NCBI GenBank assembly: GCA_034436015.1
Contig: DAOTWG010000001.1
Location: forward strand, 1 to 56,037
From: DAOTVX01 sp034436015
Lineage (GTDB): Bacteria; Chloroflexota; Anaerolineae; Anaerolineales; Villigracilaceae
Direction: 5' to 3'
Length of the DNA: 56,037 nucleotides
The translations under genes and the position numbers were made by a program. Below are positions 6,767 through 14,271 of this stretch, piece by piece. How positions within the stretch are numbered: the first letter of the stretch is position 1; each line of letters starts with the position of its first letter. The notes under the pieces are model-generated. The model worked only from the letters and a program-made list of their open reading frames with translations, was not told the origin of the DNA and searched no databases.

Positions 6767-9703
6767 TCACGCTTCAAACTTTACGGTCATGATTTCGTGC
6801 CCGCGCGCGGTGAGCGAGACGCTGCCATCGGCAGCGAGGGGCAGGGAAGCGATCTCCTGTTCGGCGAGGTTGAGGCGCGCAGCGCGCCGGGGAGACAGCC
6901 AAGGTCGAATGCGGACCCCAATTTCCTCCCGGCTAAGATTATAGCCGCGAACCAACCAACCGGAGCCGTCTTCGGTCATTTTTACGGCGCTGATCAAGAA
7001 TTCGGCCGGCGAGGCGGTTAGGAAAGATTGTGCCGCCGGCAACTTGCCATCGTGCAGGTCCGTCTCTACAGTTCGCAGAGGCGTGTGGAAAGCATAGGCC
7101 TGCCGATAAGGCGGGCGGGAATCCTCGCCTACCAGCACTGAATAATCGAATCCCCAAACGCCGAACATCTGCGCGCCGGGAGTCTCCATCATGGGGCCGG
7201 CATGTCCCCGGCGGGTAGAGAAATCATCACGCGAGAGCCAGCCGACGCACCGAAGCAAAGTCAGGGCTATTTCGGCGTTGCCGTTCGTCTGCTGTAGAAC
7301 GGCTACTTCCGGCAACCCGCGATTGGCGATCAGAAGTCCGCCTTCTTCCGTGTGGATAGCCGTGAACGCGCGCTGGGGAACTTCGGGCCGTGGTTGTTCG
7401 ATCCAAGTCTCATCGTAGGGTGGCACGCCGATTGACCGTTGCACGATTTCAAAGTGCCCGTCGAATTCTGCCTGAGAAGCGGGGAACGGCGCGGGAAAAT
7501 GAACACGCAGGCGGTGATCGCGCGCCCGGTTCTCGATTTCGGTATGAATATCCAAACGTGGCACGCCGTTCGTCAGGACGATTGTGGATGTAATAGGCAG
7601 GGTGATGGATTGTCGCGCCCGCGCGCGGCGATCTGGGGTAAGAGCCACAGGGACTTCGATGTCCAGGTGCAAGGTCAATACCTGACGGACAGGGCCGCGT
7701 TCTACCGCCACTCGTCGCAGCCGGGCAACGGTCAACCGATCCTTGGGCGGTGGAGCATAATTGTACTCGTCGCCGCAATCGCCGCCATCTACAAAGCGGT
7801 TCAGACCAGGGTAAGTGTGTCCATGGCGCTTATCGGTAAGGATGAGGGCGCCATCTTTCGAGACAGAGACGCGCAACAGATCGTTCTCAATGGAATACGG
7901 CGGCCGGGCGCGGCGCGGTCGGGAGAAAAGCCCGCGGAGAAGCGGCCAACGCGCCAGCGGTAGAAGAAAACGCATGGCAGAGAGAAGATGCTGGCCATCT
8001 CCCGCCGCCGTTTGCCGGGGGCGAAGCCAGAAAACGCGATAGCCCAGGGCCGGTACCTGCGGGGCTGTGAAAACCAGGCGCGTCCGGCCTGCACCCCTGG
8101 CGCGCACATGGAAGACCTTTACCTGTGAATCTTGCAAGCACCTCTCGACCTCCCGTAAACCTTGCTCCCAGGCAACAACATTTGGCCCTTGTTCTTCGGA
8201 GACAAGAGCGTGGATGAAGGCGCTATCCCCTTCGCGTTGCACGCGTAGAGACTGTACGTTCAGATTCCCGGCCTGCCCATTGCGGATGGAGCCAAACAGA
8301 CTGCGTAGCGTAGCCGCATCGCAAACCAGATTGACGTAGTCCAGAGGATGCGAGTCAAGAATCTGATAGGGACAAACATTCCCGTGCTCGTCCACGATCT
8401 CAAAGTCGGATACAGAGGTCTCCAGGATTACCCCCTCCGTTCGCAGGAAGGAGGATGGATTGAACACCACGACGGCCTTCGCAGATTGTCTGTCTTCCTT
8501 CGCCATCGGCATGTGGGCAGCAGCGATTCGCGTATCAATCTGTTCTGCCAACGCCGCCAGGGATTGACGCGTTAACTCCTCGCCGATTTGCTCCACTTGG
8601 TTAAAGCGACTTTTCATTTCCTCATGCACTGCATCAATGGAACAACCACAAATGGAATCGTGTGGGTGACATTGCAACAAAAGTCGCCATGCTTCGTGAA
8701 GGATAGACTGTGGTTGATGCACAATGGTCTTTGGCCGGCGGTTTTTGGTCTGCGTTTCGCTTTCGGCAAGCAGGAGCGAAGCGAACGTAGAGAAAGGCTC
8801 TGCCCACTTTTCGAGGAGGGTCTCGCAGGCGTGGTTGCGTTGTTTAATCCAGATTCGAGTGGAGAGCACGCCGGGCAATAAGCAATGACGTTTTGGAGAG
8901 CGCAATTCGCCTTGCACGACCGGCAGTTTGGCGTCGCCGAGGGATGTTTGCACGGCGGTCAGGTAGTCGGTCAAGGTAGAATAACGCACTTCGTCTTCGA
9001 GGCGCTGTTGCGCCCAAGCAATGGCGCTTGCCGTATCAGGCGGCGGTTCCATATGGTCGGTGCCCAACATAAGCAAAACGTGTTCGGACGCGCAGTAAGG
9101 GAGCAGACTATCGCGCAGGCGCAGCATTTCCTGCGCGCAGCGTTCCGGCTGCGAGGTGGGGAGTGAGGCAGCATTGTCGTACCCATCGCGCAGATAGATT
9201 GTGAACACACGCGAGCCATCGGGCGCTTCCCACCACAGTTCGCAGGGTTCTTCGGCAAGGCCGCGCCGGAAACAAGCAGTGTGGATGTCAAATCCTTTCA
9301 GAATCTGCGGCATTTGCCCTATATGACCAAAGGAATCGGGAATATAACCGACGCGCATTTTCGGGCCAAACCGACGGCAGACGCGTTCGCCCTGGAGAAG
9401 GTTGCGAATTATAGCCTCCGGGCTGACGAGGAACTCGTCCGGCAGGACGTACCAGGGCCCGATGATGAGACGTCCCTCCTGGATACGAAGGCGGATTTTC
9501 GCCTCCTGTTCGGGGCGTATAGCGAGGTAATCCTCCAGGACGATAGCCTGACCGTCGAGTGTGAAGTAAGGGTAGTGAGGCTCCGAATCGAGCAGGTCGA
9601 GGAGGCGATCCATTAACTGCGCCAGTCTCAGGCGGAACACCTGAAATGGCTGGTACCATTCGCGATCCCAGTGAGTGTGAGAAACAACATGAAGGACAGC
9701 CAC
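6767..9703 (-). CDS. alpha-mannosidase, glycoside hydrolase family 38
   Basis: The 978-residue enzyme is a GH38 alpha-mannosidase, which releases alpha-linked mannose using a zinc ion. The N-terminal zinc motif SHTHWDREWY has H9, H11 and D13. The nucleophile is D123 in PDSFGHIGQMPQ. The later zinc histidine lies in CHPHDSICGCSIDAVHEEM. Domains in order are the GH38 catalytic barrel (about 1-270), the three-helix bundle (about 320-400) and the large beta-sandwich C-terminal part. Length is typical. There is no signal peptide, so it acts on imported or recycled oligomannosides. GTG 9703 is the start, with AAGGAG 6 bases upstream. That site lies inside the end of the hydrolase gene, so the two are probably coupled. 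Confidence 0.93.
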   Translation of the reverse strand: MAVLHVVSHTHWDREWYQPFQVFRLRLAQLMDRLLDLLDSEPHYPYFTLDGQAIVLEDYLAIRPEQEAKIRLRIQEGRLIIGPWYVLPDEFLVSPEAIIRNLLQGERVCRRFGPKMRVGYIPDSFGHIGQMPQILKGFDIHTACFRRGLAEEPCELWWEAPDGSRVFTIYLRDGYDNAASLPTSQPERCAQEMLRLRDSLLPYCASEHVLLMLGTDHMEPPPDTASAIAWAQQRLEDEVRYSTLTDYLTAVQTSLGDAKLPVVQGELRSPKRHCLLPGVLSTRIWIKQRNHACETLLEKWAEPFSTFASLLLAESETQTKNRRPKTIVHQPQSILHEAWRLLLQCHPHDSICGCSIDAVHEEMKSRFNQVEQIGEELTRQSLAALAEQIDTRIAAAHMPMAKEDRQSAKAVVVFNPSSFLRTEGVILETSVSDFEIVDEHGNVCPYQILDSHPLDYVNLVCDAATLRSLFGSIRNGQAGNLNVQSLRVQREGDSAFIHALVSEEQGPNVVAWEQGLREVERCLQDSQVKVFHVRARGAGRTRLVFTAPQVPALGYRVFWLRPRQTAAGDGQHLLSAMRFLLPLARWPLLRGLFSRPRRARPPYSIENDLLRVSVSKDGALILTDKRHGHTYPGLNRFVDGGDCGDEYNYAPPPKDRLTVARLRRVAVERGPVRQVLTLHLDIEVPVALTPDRRARARQSITLPITSTIVLTNGVPRLDIHTEIENRARDHRLRVHFPAPFPASQAEFDGHFEIVQRSIGVPPYDETWIEQPRPEVPQRAFTAIHTEEGGLLIANRGLPEVAVLQQTNGNAEIALTLLRCVGWLSRDDFSTRRGHAGPMMETPGAQMFGVWGFDYSVLVGEDSRPPYRQAYAFHTPLRTVETDLHDGKLPAAQSFLTASPAEFLISAVKMTEDGSGWLVRGYNLSREEIGVRIRPWLSPRRAARLNLAEQEIASLPLAADGSVSLTARGHEIMTVKFEA

Positions 9704-9706
9704 GGT

Positions 9707-10576
9707 TTACTCCTTATGGGGTAAGCAAGTATGCAGAATCTCTTCCCAGCGGGGAAAAATCAACAGATGTGCTTCGCCTTCGTAGAAGTGAGGGTGGGCA
9801 GAGGGGATCCTATTGGCAAGGTAACGCGCCATGTGGATGGTAGCCAGGTTATCTGCCGTACCGTGCCAGAGATGAACCGGCACGCGAATTTCTTCCAAAG
9901 GGAAGCCCCAGGGAAGAGTGACGAGGCGCGCCTCCCAGGCATGGCCGAGGGCGCCATGACGAAAGGCCTCGACCTCGCTCCGGTAGCAAATGGCGCGGAT
10001 AGCAGGGTCTTTCCACAGTTCTGCGTCGGCGCGAGGGCGTTGGCTCTTGTCGCTTTCGATGACGGCTTTCGGTTCGCGCGCGCCTTTGTGGAAAAACAGC
10101 CAAATAAGCAATCGCCACAGGGGCCAAGGGATGAAACATCCCATTTGGAATCCCAAGCGGTTGCGCGCCCACATTCCCTGCAAGGCTTGTGGAGCCTCGA
10201 GAGGCCCGAGTCCCGAAATTACGGCCGCCAATGTCACGCGTTGTGGCAGAGCGTAGGCGCAGACCAGTGCGTAAGGACCGCCGCCAGAGTGACCGGCCAC
10301 GGCAAAACGCTCCACGCCCAGCGAATCCGCTAAGAAGCCCACATCGGCCGGCCAGTCCACGATACGACGCCCGGGCTGGAAGGTGGATTGCCCATAGCCG
10401 GGTCGGTCCACGCAAATCAGGCGCACTCCCTCTCGGCGTGTGACGCCATCGGATGGGCGAAAGAGGCGCGAGCCGGGAATGCCGTGGAAGAAAAAGAGCG
10501 GCGCGCCTTCCCTATCGCCGTATTCGGCATAGGCAAGGACGCGGCCATCGGGAAGCGAAATAGCCTGGAAATCCAT
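9707..10576 (-). CDS. alpha/beta-hydrolase
   Basis: A 289-residue alpha/beta-hydrolase fold protein. It shows the oxyanion HG motif (FFHGIPGSR), the DRPGYG strand/turn, and the nucleophile elbow GHSGGGPYA. An acid candidate lies in the LWHGTADN region and the likely histidine in EAHLLI. The start was set at ATG 10576 (MDFQAISLPDGR), because the 18 codons before it are basic and do not look like family sequence. The ribosome-binding site is weak (AAAGA). It precedes the alpha-mannosidase gene by 3 bases. The substrate is unknown; the family includes esterases, lipases and haloperoxidase-like enzymes. Confidence 0.85.
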   Translation of the reverse strand: MDFQAISLPDGRVLAYAEYGDREGAPLFFFHGIPGSRLFRPSDGVTRREGVRLICVDRPGYGQSTFQPGRRIVDWPADVGFLADSLGVERFAVAGHSGGGPYALVCAYALPQRVTLAAVISGLGPLEAPQALQGMWARNRLGFQMGCFIPWPLWRLLIWLFFHKGAREPKAVIESDKSQRPRADAELWKDPAIRAICYRSEVEAFRHGALGHAWEARLVTLPWGFPLEEIRVPVHLWHGTADNLATIHMARYLANRIPSAHPHFYEGEAHLLIFPRWEEILHTCLPHKE

Positions 10577-10644
10577 GTTGATCTTTTTTTGGTTTTTGAA
10601 AGCGTTGCGCCGGAAGCTCGGTACGCCCATAGCAAGCGAAGGCT

Positions 10645-13170
10645 CTATAGCCTTACCTTTTCCTTGGTCAGGATACGCGCTTCACCCATCGCGGCCTCGC
10701 GATTGGTAATGGGGAAGCGCCCGTGCAACGGGCTGAGACGGGCGCCGAGCGCCGTCGGCGCATACATACCCCAGTGTGTGAGCGCGCGCAGGTTGCCGGT
10801 CAGCGCCGTGGCGTCCTGAAATTCGGCGAGAGTAGCCGCGTCCCAGCCGCCAAAGAAACCGTACAGGAACATGAAGAGCGGAAAACTCGGCAGAATCCCA
10901 ATGAAGAAGATGAGCACGCTGGTGAGCGGATCGCCTTTCCAGAGCACATGGTTGATCGCAGTCAGGATGCCATAATGGGCTCCTCCGCTGAGCAATGGCG
11001 CAATCAACGATTGCCAGAAATAGAATCGTTGCGGGAAGCATGTTTTATGGTTGATGAAGTAGGCTGCAATGCCCTTGGCAAGCAAGCCGACGAAATAGGC
11101 GATGATCAACGCTGTTACCTGGAAACGCGTTAACAAAATCCATGCCAGGGTGACGCGAATCATCTGTTCCGAGAAGACCAGGATGGACTTCAGGTAGGGC
11201 CGGTTTGAGCCCAATTGGACAATGTCACCCACCCAGGACGGGAACTGAATCGCTCCCCAAATAGTCAGCGGCAAGACGTAGAACGCCGCGCGCTCGAACT
11301 CAACGCCGGTCGCGCCGAGGATGAACAGCGGCGCAACAGCCAGCAGCACTGCGCCGATGAACGCGCTGAGCAGCGCATTGTACTTATAGGCCATAACGCT
11401 ATAGTATTGACCAAGCAATCGCTTGCCGTTCGAGATGGCTTCTGAGATTGCCGGCATGACCCCATCATTGAGCGTTTGAGTCACATTGAAGGCAAAGATG
11501 AAATTTTGCGCCATTCCCCAATTGCCCCAAATTTCGGCATAATTAATGAGCCGCGCCTGGGTAATGGCTACCTCGGCGGCTTGGCCGAACGACCAGGCAG
11601 CCGAGCCGAGCATTTCGAACACGCCAAAGCGGAAACTTGTCTTTACTACTTGCCAGTCGAAGTGCGCCAGGAACAGAATACGCGTGTTGTACCCGAGCCG
11701 TTTGTAGAGCAACATTCCCCACAAAAACGCGAACAGTTCGCTGGCATAAGCAGCAACGCCCATGCCGAGCAAACCACCCATCGCACCGCCGAAGGCGGGG
11801 TGGTTTTTTCCCCAAACAAACATCACGCTTACGAAAATCGGCTGGGCAAGCATAGGAAGAATCATGTGCAGGGCAATGTCAAGGAGACGGGAGTAATCCA
11901 GCCGCTGTAGCCCGGTCAGGGCGTGACGGAAGATTTGGTAGAAACCGGGAATCTGAACGAAAGTATGGATGATTACGCTCCAAGCGTAGAGCGCATACGC
12001 CGATCTTGGCGCCAGCGTGCTAGCCAAACTCACGACCAGGAAGACCTGCACCGCGCCGGAAAGCGCCTGCCACCAGACAAATACCTGCCCATATTGAATA
12101 CCGCGTTGAGGGTCGCGGACGCGATGCTCCGCCAGGTATTTGATAAACGCAACGCTCGTCCCCATATCGAGGAAAAGCCAAGCCAGGTTGAAGAACTGCG
12201 TCACCCTCCCCCAAATACCCAATGCCTGGGCAGAAGGCAAAATATACGACGGTAGAATCAGATTCTGGTAGATAATCAAAGGGACAAACAAAACCAGCCC
12301 GATTGTCAGAGCGACCAGGAAGCCTGCTAGTGGACGATGAAAGCCAACCTGCTCCCAGTCCGTTTGCACCTCTCGCTGCTCGAAGCGGGCACGGTCAACG
12401 ATAATTTGGTTTAACAATTCCGGATGTCGCAGGCTGTAACGCCGAACAACGAAGAAGGCCAGGAAAACCGTGCCCAGCATCAGGATCATGATGGCGAACA
12501 GGATGTTCCGTTCGGCGGTGTGCGGCAAGGGGGAGGCCGGATAGTCGGCGAAAGACAACGGCTGACGATTAGCAGCGCGTTCAACCAGGTGGTAAATGAG
12601 GTAGTTAAAATAAGCCCACTCCTGTATCTGGGGATTGGCGTTCTCGAGGAAGGGAGAAAAAACGAATATTCGCGGACCGGCCTGCCAGAGCAACCATTCG
12701 CCGTTCTCGTAGGCCACAACCAGTGGCCGGATAGAGGAGACAGTGGTTCGTACATCGAAGCGCTCGCGCACTTGTGGCGCGCTGTTCCAGGCAATTTCAG
12801 CCACAAGCGAGTCCGCGACGCCGGCAAAAGCGGTAGGGCTGACGGGTTCGCTGCGTGGCGTCAGCGTCACCGGAATCCCACAGACGGCGCTTACCTCCTC
12901 AGCGGTGATGTTGGGACCAAGAATGAACACCACCCCTGCGCCTCGTTTGACCTGTAAGGCAATCTCTGCCGGATTCGGGATGACCCCATTCAGTACGATA
13001 ACTTCCGCCTGGGAACTTGCAGTAACCAATTCCACGCCAGCCAGTTCTAGCGCAGTCCAGACGTTTCCTGTTGGACCCGTGTAGTACACACGCAGGCGGC
13101 TATCGGCAGAAACGGGTCTGGCGCAAGTCAAGAGAACGGCAAAAAAAACGCTTAGGAGGTAACGCTTCAT
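10645..13170 (-). CDS. fusion protein: secreted N-terminal domain plus polysaccharide flippase-like transporter
   Basis: This 841-residue protein has a signal peptide (about 1-22, cut near VSADS). An outer domain follows (about 23-210), with alternating strands and helices such as VEVIVLNG-type and VVFILGPN; it resembles a glutamine-amidotransferase-like or DUF4350 fold. One transmembrane helix (about 220-245) comes next, then a linker. About twelve more membrane helices (about 285-790) look like the MATE/MOP oligosaccharide flippase superfamily. These move polyprenyl-linked sugars or lipids across the membrane. The C-terminal tail is basic. The gene lies between the SIS and hydrolase genes in the carbohydrate run. 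The combination is unusual, and the role of the outer domain is unknown. Confidence 0.65.
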   Translation of the reverse strand: MKRYLLSVFFAVLLTCARPVSADSRLRVYYTGPTGNVWTALELAGVELVTASSQAEVIVLNGVIPNPAEIALQVKRGAGVVFILGPNITAEEVSAVCGIPVTLTPRSEPVSPTAFAGVADSLVAEIAWNSAPQVRERFDVRTTVSSIRPLVVAYENGEWLLWQAGPRIFVFSPFLENANPQIQEWAYFNYLIYHLVERAANRQPLSFADYPASPLPHTAERNILFAIMILMLGTVFLAFFVVRRYSLRHPELLNQIIVDRARFEQREVQTDWEQVGFHRPLAGFLVALTIGLVLFVPLIIYQNLILPSYILPSAQALGIWGRVTQFFNLAWLFLDMGTSVAFIKYLAEHRVRDPQRGIQYGQVFVWWQALSGAVQVFLVVSLASTLAPRSAYALYAWSVIIHTFVQIPGFYQIFRHALTGLQRLDYSRLLDIALHMILPMLAQPIFVSVMFVWGKNHPAFGGAMGGLLGMGVAAYASELFAFLWGMLLYKRLGYNTRILFLAHFDWQVVKTSFRFGVFEMLGSAAWSFGQAAEVAITQARLINYAEIWGNWGMAQNFIFAFNVTQTLNDGVMPAISEAISNGKRLLGQYYSVMAYKYNALLSAFIGAVLLAVAPLFILGATGVEFERAAFYVLPLTIWGAIQFPSWVGDIVQLGSNRPYLKSILVFSEQMIRVTLAWILLTRFQVTALIIAYFVGLLAKGIAAYFINHKTCFPQRFYFWQSLIAPLLSGGAHYGILTAINHVLWKGDPLTSVLIFFIGILPSFPLFMFLYGFFGGWDAATLAEFQDATALTGNLRALTHWGMYAPTALGARLSPLHGRFPITNREAAMGEARILTKEKVRL

Positions 13171-13230
13171 GACGCTCTTCTCGCTGGTAGGGGAAGCGGC
13201 TCAGGCGCGGCCCCCAAGACAGGGGTGAGA

Positions 13231-14271
13231 TTAATGCGTCTGTGTGATCTTGTGGATATGGCGTGGAGCCTCGGTATCGTATCCCTTTGCCCGCGTCAAG
13301 TAACAGGCAAACAACTGACCGGCCACGATGCCGACAATCGGTGTCAGCCATTCCGGCATATCGGTCGGCAGTGGCATTGGTGATTGCGCCAGGCGTAATG
13401 CTTTTTCATGATTGGAGATAACAACGAGCTCCGCGCGTTGCTCTTGGCGAAGCCTGGTCAGGAGTTGGAACATGGAATCGAAGACCATCCCGTCTGGCGC
13501 GATGGCCAATACCGGGAAACCATCCTCCACCATAGCAATTGGACCATGCAGGAGGTCGGCGGAGGAGTACGGTTCGGCGACTACATAGGAAAGTTCCTTG
13601 AGCTTCAACGCCCACTCGAAGGCAGTGGCGTAATTGAATCCACGCCCGACGACGACGCAATGGTGCATGTAGCGATAACGTTCGGCCAGCCGGGCGATGT
13701 GGTCATCTTGCTGCAACATCGCTTCTACTTTGGCAGGTATCTGGGCGAGCTGTTGCCAGTATGCTGTTTGCCCATTGCTCATGGCGGCGGAAATCATCGC
13801 CAGAGCCACGAGTTCGGCTGTATAGGTTTTTGTCGCCGCTACGGCTTTTTCCTCGCCAGCCTGTATATCAAAGAGCAAGTCGGCGGCGCGGGCTAACGGC
13901 GAATTCGGGGCGTTGGTGATGGCCAGAGTAAGGCAGCCCTGACGTCGTCCCTCCGATACAACCTGAACAATGTCGGGAGACTGGCCCGATTGTGAGATGC
14001 CCACCACCAGCGCTCCTTTTAAGCTGGGTGGGCGTTGGTAGTACGTGAACAGCGAGGGGGTCGCCAGCGTGGCCATCAAGCGATTGTGCGCGCCCCAAAG
14101 GTAGGTCGCATAGCGCGCCGCGTTATCAGAAGTGCCCCGCGCGGCAAAGAGCACGAAGGCCGGTTGCGCCTGTCGGATGGCAACAGCGATTCGTTCGGCG
14201 GTATGACGTTGTGTCTCGAGTAATTTCTCCAGGAGGCGGGGTTGCTCAGAAATCTCAGCGTGGAGTGTCAT
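13231..14271 (-). CDS. SIS-domain sugar-phosphate protein (GlmS isomerase-like / NagB-II or AgaS type)
   Basis: A 346-residue protein of two SIS domains without the glutaminase half of GlmS. Such proteins are glucosamine-6-phosphate deaminases (NagB-II), AgaS-type isomerases or deglycases acting on amino sugars. Sugar-phosphate motifs are AARGTSDNAA, GISQSGQSPD (about 95-104), and the second-domain VGRGFNYATAFEWALKLKE and SADLLHGP. The C-terminal region keeps an RAKGYDTEAPRHIHKITQT segment, like the GlmS tail. It overlaps the sensor kinase gene by 4 bases (ATGA), which suggests coupled translation. This links the kinase to amino-sugar or mannose use. Exact substrate is not decided. Confidence 0.85.
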   Translation of the reverse strand: MTLHAEISEQPRLLEKLLETQRHTAERIAVAIRQAQPAFVLFAARGTSDNAARYATYLWGAHNRLMATLATPSLFTYYQRPPSLKGALVVGISQSGQSPDIVQVVSEGRRQGCLTLAITNAPNSPLARAADLLFDIQAGEEKAVAATKTYTAELVALAMISAAMSNGQTAYWQQLAQIPAKVEAMLQQDDHIARLAERYRYMHHCVVVGRGFNYATAFEWALKLKELSYVVAEPYSSADLLHGPIAMVEDGFPVLAIAPDGMVFDSMFQLLTRLRQEQRAELVVISNHEKALRLAQSPMPLPTDMPEWLTPIVGIVAGQLFACYLTRAKGYDTEAPRHIHKITQTH

